Assembly: GCA_002737115.1 (NCBI GenBank)
Contig: NSHR01000011.1
Coordinates: 1-64,000, forward strand
Reading direction: 5' to 3'
Source of the DNA: Gemmatimonadota bacterium
Lineage (GTDB): Bacteria > Gemmatimonadota > Gemmatimonadetes > Gemmatimonadales > Gemmatimonadaceae
DNA: 64,000 nt
Shown: piece by piece, positions 38,519 to 46,808 of the stretch
How positions within the stretch are numbered: position 1 is the first letter of the stretch
Layout of the letters: each line of letters starts with the position of its first letter
Program-made: the position numbers and the translations under genes
Notes under the pieces: generated by a model
Told to the model about the DNA's origin: nothing
Database searches by the model: none
The model's input: only the letters and a program-made list of their open reading frames with translations

Positions 38519-40483
38519 CTACTCGCCGATCGGTGTGCGCCGAAGCTCCATCAGCAGATTCTGCAGATCCGCCGGGCTGATGCCTGGGATCTGACCCGCC
38601 TGGGCCAGTGTCGCCGGGCGGATGCGCGTGAGCTTCTGGCGCGCCTCGATCGAAAGGGTCAGCATCGCCTCGTAGTTCAGCGAGGCGTCGAGCGACACCG
38701 TTCCCTGCGCCTTGAGCCGGTTGGCGCGATTCCGTTCCTTGTCGAAGTAGCGCTCGTACTTGATCTCGAGCTCCGCGCCGACCACCGCGTCCATCGGCAG
38801 ATCGTCACCGACCCCCGCCGCCGCGAACAGCACCGGCAGCGAGACATGCTGCCGACGCGTGAGCTCGATCGCGCGCACCGCGTGCAGCAACGGCGCCGAA
38901 CCGACTGCTAGCAACAACGGGTCGGCCACCGCGGGCGTCATGCTCGTGCGCTCCGCCAGTGCATACGCCTCACGCACCGCGCCTAATCGTACGCCCATTT
39001 GGGCCTGTTCATCTGGCGCCAGCAGCCCCAACCCATCGGCGATCTCGCCGAGTCGCGCAAGCGCGTTGTCTTGCCGCACCGTGAGTCGGAATTCGCTGCG
39101 GGACGTGAACAGCCGATACGGCTCGTCGACACCGCGCGTGACCAAGTCGTCGATGAGTACACCGATGTAGCTCGTTTCGCGACCGAGGATTATCGGCTCG
39201 CGTTCCTGCACCCATCGGGCGGCATTCAGGCCGGCGATCACGCCCTGACCAGCCGCTTCCTCGTAGCCCGTTGTGCCGTTCACCTGACCAGCGAAATACA
39301 GACCGTGCACCGCGCGTGACGCGAGCGTCGACGAGAGCTGCGTGGGTGGATAGTAGTCGTACTCGATCGCGTAGCCGGCGCGCGTCATGCGCACGTCTTC
39401 GAGTCCGCGCACACTGCGCAGGATCGCCAGTTGCACCGGTGCCGGCAACGATGTTGACAGACCATTCACATACATCTCGCTCGTGTCGTGCCCTTCCGGC
39501 TCGAGAAAGAGTTGATGCTGCGCCTTGTCAGGAAACTTCACGACCTTGTCTTCGACACTCGGGCAATAACGCGGACCGCGCGACGCAATCGCGCCACCAT
39601 ACATCGCCGACTCGGCGAGGTGCTTGGCGATGATCGACGTGCCCGCTTCGCTGAGCATCGTGAGCCAGCAGGGCATCTGCGCCGGATGCCGCGTGCGTCG
39701 CGCCCCGTCGATCAACGCCGCGCGTGGCGTCGTCCAGAAATGCGACCACGAATAGTCGAACTGCTCGATCTCGCTGTGCTGCAGTTCGAGATCGTGGGTC
39801 CGCACACTGCGTCCATCAATGCGCGGCGGGGTCCCGGTCTTGAAGCGTTCCGTGGTGAGGCCGAGTGCATCGAGTTGCTCGCCGAGCAGCACCGACGACG
39901 CTTCGCCGGCGCGACCGCCGCTGATTTGGGTGCCGGTGCCGATGTGCATTGTGCCGCGTCCGAAGGTGCCGGTGGTGAGCACAACCGATCGCGCGCCGAA
40001 GCGACGGCCTTCGATCGTTTCCACGCCCAACACACGCTCGCCACTCGCATCGAACAGCAGTCGCGCCACCATCCCTTGAATGGTGACGAGGGTGGGCTGT
40101 GCTTCGAGCAGCTGTCGCACCGCGCGTCGATAGAGACCGCGATCGCACTGCGCGCGCGGCGCCCACACCGCCGGGCCTTTGCCGCGGTTGAGCATGCGGA
40201 ACTGCACGGAGGCCAGGTCGGTGGCGCGCGCCATGATGCCGCCCAGGGCGTCGACTTCACGCACGACCGTGCCTTTGGCGATGCCGCCGATGGCCGGGTT
40301 GCACGACAGCTGTCCGATCTGTTCGAGCGCACCGGTGATCAGCGCCACTGACGCGCCCGACCGCGCGGCCGCCACCGCGGCTTCGGTTCCCGCGTGTCCG
40401 GCGCCGATCACGATGACGTCGAACGACGCCTCAAGCGCCGCGCTGGTCGCGGAGTCAAGACGGGCGGTGGAGGGCGTGGTCAT
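38519..40483 (-). CDS. mnmG: tRNA uridine-5-carboxymethylaminomethyl(34) synthesis enzyme MnmG (GidA)
   Basis: FDVIVIGAGHAGTEAAVAAARSGASVALIT; GQLSCNPAIGGIAKGTVVREVDALGG; C-terminal IPGISPADLQNLLMELRR. Confidence 0.97.
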   Translation of the reverse strand: MTTPSTARLDSATSAALEASFDVIVIGAGHAGTEAAVAAARSGASVALITGALEQIGQLSCNPAIGGIAKGTVVREVDALGGIMARATDLASVQFRMLNRGKGPAVWAPRAQCDRGLYRRAVRQLLEAQPTLVTIQGMVARLLFDASGERVLGVETIEGRRFGARSVVLTTGTFGRGTMHIGTGTQISGGRAGEASSVLLGEQLDALGLTTERFKTGTPPRIDGRSVRTHDLELQHSEIEQFDYSWSHFWTTPRAALIDGARRTRHPAQMPCWLTMLSEAGTSIIAKHLAESAMYGGAIASRGPRYCPSVEDKVVKFPDKAQHQLFLEPEGHDTSEMYVNGLSTSLPAPVQLAILRSVRGLEDVRMTRAGYAIEYDYYPPTQLSSTLASRAVHGLYFAGQVNGTTGYEEAAGQGVIAGLNAARWVQEREPIILGRETSYIGVLIDDLVTRGVDEPYRLFTSRSEFRLTVRQDNALARLGEIADGLGLLAPDEQAQMGVRLGAVREAYALAERTSMTPAVADPLLLAVGSAPLLHAVRAIELTRRQHVSLPVLFAAAGVGDDLPMDAVVGAELEIKYERYFDKERNRANRLKAQGTVSLDASLNYEAMLTLSIEARQKLTRIRPATLAQAGQIPGISPADLQNLLMELRRTPIGE

Positions 40484-40537
40484 GACGGTCTAAGCTAGAC
40501 GGTGCGGCAAGTCGGTTCCATCGCGGCGGGTCGTGCT

Positions 40538-40566
40538 GCTATATCCCGCTATATCCCGCTATATCC
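40538..40566. repeat. Tandem GCTATATCCC x3 upstream of small ORF
   Basis: GCTATATCCCGCTATATCCCGCTATATCC read directly. Confidence 0.9.
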
Positions 40567-40608
40567 TTGAGACGTCGCACCACCCTCACCTGCCGACCAC
40601 GACCGCCC

Positions 40609-40899
40609 ATGCCGCTGATCCTCCCGAATACCGCGCCGACCCTGCTGATCCGGAAGTCGGCATTCGAGCGCGTCGAAATGACCCGGGCCCAGGTTGATGA
40701 AGCGCTGGGGCTTACGCCTGATGAATTCCGCATCGAAGGGGCGCTGATCGCCATCGGACCGCTGGTCGGCGAGGACACCCTCAGCGATTTGATCGAGCGC
40801 CTCGAGAATGCCGGACTCGTGTACTACGACGACTTCTTCGAGTTGAGCGGAAACTGGCCTGAGTGGCTCCGGCTCTTCGCCATGGACGCTTCCGTCTGA
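40609..40899 (+). CDS. Conserved hypothetical protein, ~96 aa
   Basis: MPLILPNTAPTLLIRKSAFERVEMTRAQVDEALGLTPDEFRIEGALIAIGPLVGEDTLSDLIERLENAGLVYYDDFFELSGNWPEWLRLFAMDASV. Confidence 0.6.
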   Translation: MPLILPNTAPTLLIRKSAFERVEMTRAQVDEALGLTPDEFRIEGALIAIGPLVGEDTLSDLIERLENAGLVYYDDFFELSGNWPEWLRLFAMDASV

Positions 40900-41186
40900 T
40901 TCACGAATCTCCGGTGTCGTTCGGCCGATAGCCACACGTCGCTGCGACGGAGCACGCCTTCCCAGCCGCAGCCGATGCACCAGCTGCGGCGGAAGCGCTC
41001 ACCCAGCACCCGCCACCAGCCGACGCGCTCGACGGCCAGCGTTTCGCTGTCGCACATCAGGCAGGTGTCCCCGTCGGGGATCATCATCACGAACGCCTTG
41101 GTGGCGAGCCAAATGAACGCGAAGCGGATCGTCACAAAAAAGACGATGAAGATTGCCGCGTCGGTCCAGCTCCAGCGTCCTGGCAT
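40824..41186 (-). CDS. Hypothetical membrane protein with two CxxC knuckles
   Basis: N-terminal TM AIFIVFFVTIRFAFIWLATKAFV followed by CLMCDSETL...CIGCGWEG; 3' end overlaps convergent ORF. Confidence 0.5.
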   Translation of the reverse strand: MPGRWSWTDAAIFIVFFVTIRFAFIWLATKAFVMMIPDGDTCLMCDSETLAVERVGWWRVLGERFRRSWCIGCGWEGVLRRSDVWLSAERHRRFVNQTEASMAKSRSHSGQFPLNSKKSS

Positions 41187-41195
41187 CTGATAAAC

Positions 41196-42206
41196 CTAGC
41201 GGGGCGTGCGAACGACCCGCTGCATCCGCGCGGCGAGAAACTCCGCGGCCCGCCACTCGCCATAGTACCAGGGATTCCACGGGCGCCGGCCGGCGGTGAA
41301 GCCCACGTGCCCCCCGCGCGCGGGGAATTCCACTTCCACCTGATCATTCTCGCGCACGGCGCGTCGCACCTCGTCCAGCACGTCCGCCGGCAGGAACGGG
41401 TCGTCGACGGCGTTCAGCAGGAGCGTCGGGAGCTGGATTCGCGCCAAATAGGGGAGGGAGCTGGCGCGGGCATAGTAGTCGACCGCGTCCCGAAAGCCGT
41501 GCAGCGGCGCGGTAAAGGCGTCGTCGAATTCCCAGAGGGTGCGGGCGTTCTGGACGCGGCGCAGCGGAGCCAGCTCCGGATGCCGGTCGATCTTGGCGAG
41601 TGCCTTCGGGATCAGCGACTTGAGAAAGAACTTCTCATAGATCAGGCCGAAGCCTCGGCCAATATGCCGGGAGGCCCGGGCCAGATCGAAGGGGACCGAC
41701 ATGGCCACCGCACCCACGACCTGCGCGGGAAGCACGTTGCCGTACTCGCCCAGCAGCTTGCACAGGGCGTTGCCGCCCAGCGAGACGCCCATGAGGCCGA
41801 GGGGCGCGTCGGGGAATTGGCGGGATATCTGCTCGACGACCCAGAGCGGGTCGGTGGTCTCCCCGGAGTGGTAGCTGCGAGGGAGCCGGTTCGTTTCTGT
41901 GCCGCAGGTCCGGAACAGGAGCAGATCGGCCGCCCACCCGCGCTGGCCGGCCTCGCGGAACATCGCGCGGGCATAATGGGAGTGCATGCCCCCCTCCAGC
42001 CCATGAAACAGCAGCAGGCGGGGAGCCGCCGGTCCCTCTGGGCTGTCCAAACGGGCGATCTCGAGAAAGTCGCCATCGGGGGTGTCCCAGCGTTCCAGGC
42101 GCATCGCCAGCGCGGGTTCGCGGCGGCCGAGCCGACCCCACAGCGTGGCGCTGTGCGGATCTGGAAGCCACCAAGCTGGCCGATAGGGGCGCGATGCAGC
42201 GTGCAT
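41196..42206 (-). CDS. Alpha/beta hydrolase, YheT family
   Basis: PRLLLFHGLEGGMHSHYARAMFREAGQRGWAADLLLFRTCGTETN; GLMGVSLGGNALCKLLGE; ARGGHVGFTAG. Confidence 0.9.
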   Translation of the reverse strand: MHAASRPYRPAWWLPDPHSATLWGRLGRREPALAMRLERWDTPDGDFLEIARLDSPEGPAAPRLLLFHGLEGGMHSHYARAMFREAGQRGWAADLLLFRTCGTETNRLPRSYHSGETTDPLWVVEQISRQFPDAPLGLMGVSLGGNALCKLLGEYGNVLPAQVVGAVAMSVPFDLARASRHIGRGFGLIYEKFFLKSLIPKALAKIDRHPELAPLRRVQNARTLWEFDDAFTAPLHGFRDAVDYYARASSLPYLARIQLPTLLLNAVDDPFLPADVLDEVRRAVRENDQVEVEFPARGGHVGFTAGRRPWNPWYYGEWRAAEFLAARMQRVVRTPR

Positions 42207-42259
42207 GGAGACAATATGTAGAGTGTTCGGCACGGTTTGTTTCCCCGTCACCCCCCCAC

Positions 42260-43507
42260 GTGATCTCGCGCCTCCTCAGGAACCTGACTTTTCAGGTGCT
42301 CGTCGCGGTCTCGCTCGGCATTCTGCTGGGCGTCGTAGCCCCTGACACCGCCAAGTCGCTCAAGCCTCTCGGCGACACGTTTATCAATCTCGTGAAGATG
42401 GTGATCACGCCGATCATCTTCCTCACCATCGTGCACGGCATCGCGAGTATGGCGGATCTGCGCAAGCTCGGACGTGTAGGCGGCAAGGCGCTGTTGTATT
42501 TCGAGTTGGTGTCCACGCTCGCGTTGGCCATCGGCCTCGTCATTGTGAACGTGACGAAGCCAGGTGCGGGTCTCGATATCTCGAAGATGGCGATGGGCGA
42601 CGTGAGCAAGTACACGGCGGCGGGGGCACAACAGAGTACGCTCGAGTTCATGCTTCATATTGTGCCCAGCAACGTCGTCGCGGCGTTTGCGAGCGGTGAG
42701 CTGCTGCCCGTGGTGTTCTTTTCCGTGCTCTTCGGTATCGCCCTCACGGCGGTCGGCGATGCGGGGCGTGATATCGCCGATCTGCTCGTGCGCTTTCAGG
42801 CCGTGTTCTTCAAGATCGTCGGCATGGTGATGGTGCTCGCACCGATCGGTGCCTTCGGCGCGATGGCGTACACCGTGGGCGCGTTCGGCCTCAAGACGCT
42901 CGTTCCCCTCGCGCGTCTCATGCTTGATGTGTACCTCACCATGGCGATTTTCGTGTTCGTGGTGCTCGGCCTGATCTGCCGCGCCTACGGCTTTCGCATC
43001 TGGAAATTCATACGCTTTATCAAGGACGAAATTCTGCTGGTGCTCGGGACGTCGAGCTCCGAAGCGGCGCTGCCGCGCATGCTGCAGAAGCTCGAACAGT
43101 ACGGCTGCGCGAAGCCGGTCGTGGGCCTAGTGATTCCCACTGGCTATTCGTTCAACCTCGACGGCACAAGCATCTATCTGTCGATGGCCACGATCTTCAT
43201 TGCGCAGGTGTACAAAGTCGATCTGAGCATTTCACAACAGCTTGGGCTGCTCGGCATTCTCATGCTCACGAGCAAGGGCGCCGCCGGCGTGACAGGCTCG
43301 GGCTTCATCGTCTTGGCCAGCACCCTCGCCGCCACCCGCACGGTGCCGGTAGAAGGCGTGGCGCTATTGCTTGGCGTGGACCGCTTCATGTCCGAAGCAC
43401 GCGCGATCACGAACCTGATCGGTAACGGCGTGGCCACGTTGGTGGTGTCGCGGAGTGAAGGGGCGTTCGACGACGCGAAAATGGCGGCCGCGGATGCAAC
43501 CGTGTGA
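42260..43507 (+). CDS. Dicarboxylate/amino acid:cation symporter (DAACS)
   Basis: FQVLVAVSLGILLGVVAPDTAKSLKPLGDTFINLVKMVITPIIFLTIVHGIASM; GTSSSEAALPRML; PTGYSFNLDGTSIYL. Confidence 0.93.
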   Translation: MISRLLRNLTFQVLVAVSLGILLGVVAPDTAKSLKPLGDTFINLVKMVITPIIFLTIVHGIASMADLRKLGRVGGKALLYFELVSTLALAIGLVIVNVTKPGAGLDISKMAMGDVSKYTAAGAQQSTLEFMLHIVPSNVVAAFASGELLPVVFFSVLFGIALTAVGDAGRDIADLLVRFQAVFFKIVGMVMVLAPIGAFGAMAYTVGAFGLKTLVPLARLMLDVYLTMAIFVFVVLGLICRAYGFRIWKFIRFIKDEILLVLGTSSSEAALPRMLQKLEQYGCAKPVVGLVIPTGYSFNLDGTSIYLSMATIFIAQVYKVDLSISQQLGLLGILMLTSKGAAGVTGSGFIVLASTLAATRTVPVEGVALLLGVDRFMSEARAITNLIGNGVATLVVSRSEGAFDDAKMAAADATV

Positions 43508-43643
43508 TTTCACACCGGAAGTAGTTCGGGGGCCAACGTGTGTGCGTCGGGCGGAAGTACCGCTGCGATCGGTCCGTACGCACCGCTTCCGCTAGACTCA
43601 CAAACATTCACCCCCCAATCAGCTTCCCCCCGGAAATCACACC

Positions 43644-43994
43644 ATGGACACCGTGGTCCAGGTTTTTGGCACCAAGAAAAGTGCCGATACCCGCAAGGCG
43701 CAGCGCTTCTTCCAGGAGCGTCGCATCAAGGTGCACTTCTGCGATCTGGCGGAGCGGCCAGCGTCGGTTGGTGAGCTGAAGCGGTTCACGCAGAAGTTCG
43801 GCGTGGACGCGATCATCGACCGCACGTCCAAGCGCTTTCTCGATCTCGGGCTGCGTCAGGCGCTGTACGGCGAGGAGCGGTGGCTCAGCATCCTCGCCGA
43901 TGAACCGATGATTCTGAAGCAGCCGCTGATTCGCTTTCAGCACAAAGTGTGCGTGGGCGTGGACGAGAAGCTGTGGAAGGAGTGGCTCGCGTAG
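43644..43994 (+). CDS. ArsC/Spx-like thioredoxin-fold protein lacking the catalytic cysteine
   Basis: VQVFGTKKSADTRKAQRFFQERRIKVHFCDLAERPASVGELKRF; C-terminal LIRFQHKVCVGVDEKLWKEWL. Confidence 0.82.
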   Translation: MDTVVQVFGTKKSADTRKAQRFFQERRIKVHFCDLAERPASVGELKRFTQKFGVDAIIDRTSKRFLDLGLRQALYGEERWLSILADEPMILKQPLIRFQHKVCVGVDEKLWKEWLA

Positions 43995-44039
43995 GGTCCC
44001 GACCTATGCGACGCGATGCCGGCTGGCGGGTCGTTACGA

Positions 44040-44945
44040 CTACTTCCACGCCTTGACGATCGCTTCACCAATCCGGCCGATCACCGCATTGCCTTCGGCG
44101 TCCACCCAATAGCGCGTGTCGGTGTTCTCTTTTGTCAGCACGCAGGCCACCACGCGCGCTGGCAACGTGAACACCCCGCAGTCGGTGCGTGACGCGTCCA
44201 CGTCGCCGCTCTTGTGTGCGAGACGAGTGCCGTACGTGTACCGGGCGAGCTTGGAGTCGTCCTGATTGTTGGCCAGAATGTCCAGCATGGTCGAGTCAGC
44301 CAACGGGCTCACGGCTTTGCCCTGCGCCAGCAGCGTGAACAACTGCGCCATCTCATTCGGTGTGGTCACGCCCAGTCCGTATTTGGCCGAGCTGTCGGGC
44401 GCGACGCTGGCAATGCGCGTCATGGAACCACTGTGCACCTTCGTGTGCGCGAGGCCCAGCGCTTCCATCTTCTGCCACACCCGCCGGATCTTGATGCGGT
44501 CGAGTACGAGATTCGTGGCGGTGTTGTCGCTGAGCGTGCTCATGAGATAGGCCACGTCCCACAGCCGTAGCGTGAGCGGCGTGCGCAGGTATTGCAGCTG
44601 ACCGGCACCGCCCACCTTGTCGATCTCCGTGAGCACGATGGGATCGTCGAGCGTGAGCAGCTTCTGCGCGGCCAGATCGAACAACGTGACCAGAATCGGC
44701 ACCTTGATCAGCGACGCCGTGGAGAAGGTCTCGTTGCCGCGTTGTTCGAGATGCTCACCGGTGTCGAGGTTCGTGATGCTGTAGCCGACCACGCCATGGT
44801 GTGCGGCCGAGAGACTGTCGAGTGTGCGGCGTAGCCCGCTCGATTTCGCACTCTGGGCGCCGGCGTCGTGTGATAACACGGCGAGCGATATCGCGCTCGA
44901 CAGCGCGAGCGCGACGCGGGCAAGGCGGCAGGGACGAGCGGGCAT
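44040..44945 (-). CDS. Class A beta-lactamase-like serine hydrolase
   Basis: STASLIKVPI (SxxK), LSDNTATN (SDN), RLAHKSGDV (KSG triad); signal peptide MPARPCRLARVALALSSAISLAVLSHDAGAQ. Confidence 0.85.
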   Translation of the reverse strand: MPARPCRLARVALALSSAISLAVLSHDAGAQSAKSSGLRRTLDSLSAAHHGVVGYSITNLDTGEHLEQRGNETFSTASLIKVPILVTLFDLAAQKLLTLDDPIVLTEIDKVGGAGQLQYLRTPLTLRLWDVAYLMSTLSDNTATNLVLDRIKIRRVWQKMEALGLAHTKVHSGSMTRIASVAPDSSAKYGLGVTTPNEMAQLFTLLAQGKAVSPLADSTMLDILANNQDDSKLARYTYGTRLAHKSGDVDASRTDCGVFTLPARVVACVLTKENTDTRYWVDAEGNAVIGRIGEAIVKAWK

Positions 44946-45074
44946 CGGGGCAGACTCCGGCAGGAGGGTGGGCGGGCGGACCCACAGAAATATGCGCGCC
45001 CTGCGGGAGCGGCGGCCCGGCGGCGGTACCGCAATGACGGCCGATCCCACTAAGTTCGCATAGCGGAGGCGCTG

Positions 45075-45437
45075 ATGGAGATCTACAAGCAATTCACCTT
45101 TGAAGCCGCGCACCGGTTGCCGAATGTGCCGCCGGGGCACAAGTGCGCGCGGCTGCATGGGCACTCGTTCGAAGTGACCGTCCACGTGCGGGGGCCGTTA
45201 GCGGCCCGCGAAGGCTGGGTCATGGACTTCGCCGACCTGAAGACGGCGGTCAAGCCCATCATCGCGGAACTCGATCACTTCTACCTGAATGACATCGCGG
45301 GGCTCGAGAATCCGACCAGCGAAGTCATCGCGCGGTGGATCTGGCGTCGGCTCGTGCCCACGCTGTCCGGTCTCAGTCAGATCGTGGTGCGCGAAACCTG
45401 TACGTCGGGGTGCGTGTACCGCGGCGAAGACGAGTAG
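45075..45437 (+). CDS. queD: 6-carboxytetrahydropterin synthase-like protein (QueD family)
   Basis: [74 protein letters not shown]. Confidence 0.92.
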   Translation: MEIYKQFTFEAAHRLPNVPPGHKCARLHGHSFEVTVHVRGPLAAREGWVMDFADLKTAVKPIIAELDHFYLNDIAGLENPTSEVIARWIWRRLVPTLSGLSQIVVRETCTSGCVYRGEDE

Positions 45438-45526
45438 CGCGCTACGGCGAACCGCAAGACGAACCCTGATCCTGTCAGTAGAATTCCCGACAGCGCAGAT
45501 CACCCCTCTCCCTCACATCTGGATTA

Positions 45527-46444
45527 ATGGCTGCTTCCAGTCTGCTCGCCCTGGTCGATGACATCTCGACGCTGCTCGACGACGTCGCGGTGCTCACCAA
45601 GGTGGCGGCGACGAAGACGGCGGGAGTGATGGGCGATGACCTCGCGCTGAATGCCGAGCAGGTGTCGGGGGTGCATGTCGATCGGGAGCTGCCGGTCGTG
45701 TGGGCCGTGGCGAAGGGATCGTTTATCAACAAGCTCATCCTGGTGCCGGCGGCGCTGCTGATCAGCGCGCTTCTGCCCGTGGCGATTATGCCGCTGATGA
45801 TGATCGGCGGCGTGTTCCTCTGCTTCGAAGGCGTCGAGAAGCTCGCACACAAGTACCTGCATGGGGACGACGCACTGCAGCCGGGCGAACTGCTGAAGGC
45901 CGTGGCCGATCCGACGGTGGATCTGGTGGCCTTCGAGCAGGACAAGGTCAACGGCGCCGTACGGACCGACTTTGTGCTGTCGGCGGAGATCGTGGTGATC
46001 ACGCTCGGCACCATGGCCACCGCGCCGCTCATGCAGCAGGTGGTCGCGCTCAGTGCCGTCGCCATCGGCGCCACGGTGCTCGTGTACGGGCTGGTGGCGG
46101 GCATCGTGAAGCTCGATGACCTTGGGCTCGCGCTGCACCGACAGAAAGACGCGACGGCCCGTGCGCTGGGCGCGTTCATCCTGCGCGCGGCGCCGTTGCT
46201 CATGAAGAGCCTCTCCGTGCTGGGCACGGCGGCCATGTTCACCGTCGGCGGCAGCATCATTGCCCACGGCGTGCCGGCGATTGAGCACTTCGTGGAAAGC
46301 GTCGGTCACTCGCTCACCGAACGCAGTGCCGTACTCGCGTTTGTCGCCACCACCGTCATCGACGCCCTGGTGGGCATCGTGTGCGGTGTCATTGCCGTGC
46401 TGCTGTTCACACTCGGCAAGACGCTGATCGGCAAGGGCAAGTAG
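45527..46444 (+). CDS. DUF808 family membrane protein
   Basis: SSLLALVDDISTLLDDVAVLTKVAATKTAGVMGDDLALNAEQVSGVHVDRELPVVWAVAKGSFINKLILVPAALL. Confidence 0.93.
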   Translation: MAASSLLALVDDISTLLDDVAVLTKVAATKTAGVMGDDLALNAEQVSGVHVDRELPVVWAVAKGSFINKLILVPAALLISALLPVAIMPLMMIGGVFLCFEGVEKLAHKYLHGDDALQPGELLKAVADPTVDLVAFEQDKVNGAVRTDFVLSAEIVVITLGTMATAPLMQQVVALSAVAIGATVLVYGLVAGIVKLDDLGLALHRQKDATARALGAFILRAAPLLMKSLSVLGTAAMFTVGGSIIAHGVPAIEHFVESVGHSLTERSAVLAFVATTVIDALVGIVCGVIAVLLFTLGKTLIGKGK

Positions 46445-46454
46445 GGCCGACGGG

Positions 46455-46619
46455 TTACCGCGCGGGCTTCGGGGTCGTGGTGGGGAGGGGCTCGTCGCGA
46501 TCCACCGCCCCCCAGTCGCGTTTCGGCGCGCCGCGCTTCGGTCCTTCACGCGGCGCCTCCTTGGTGACCGGCTTGGCTGGAATCCGCTTGCGTCCCTTCC
46601 CACCCTTACCGCCTTTCAT
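46455..46619 (-). CDS. Small Gly/Lys-rich basic protein, 54 aa
   Basis: Manual translation from ATG 46619: MKGGKGGKGRKRIPAKPVTKEAPREGPKRGAPKRDWGAVDRDEPLPTTTPKPAR*; below track length cutoff. Confidence 0.4.
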   Translation of the reverse strand: MKGGKGGKGRKRIPAKPVTKEAPREGPKRGAPKRDWGAVDRDEPLPTTTPKPAR

Positions 46620-46808
46620 AGGATACGGCTTCGCGATGATGCGGTCGTTGATCGTGGCAGCAGACGCGTCGCCATGGTGAGCGCGAAACGGAACGTGCGG
46701 AGCGGGCGCATGAGCGAATCCGGCCGGAGAGTGAGTGGGCGTACTTGAGGAATTCTAGCGGCCGGCGGTTCATTGTCCCGGCCGCTTTCGTGCGCTTTCT
46801 TTGCGAGC

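Noticed and set aside
44040-45185. Extended start of the beta-lactamase-like ORF at 45185
   Set aside because: Upstream extension overlaps divergent queD and lacks sense; signal peptide begins at 44945.
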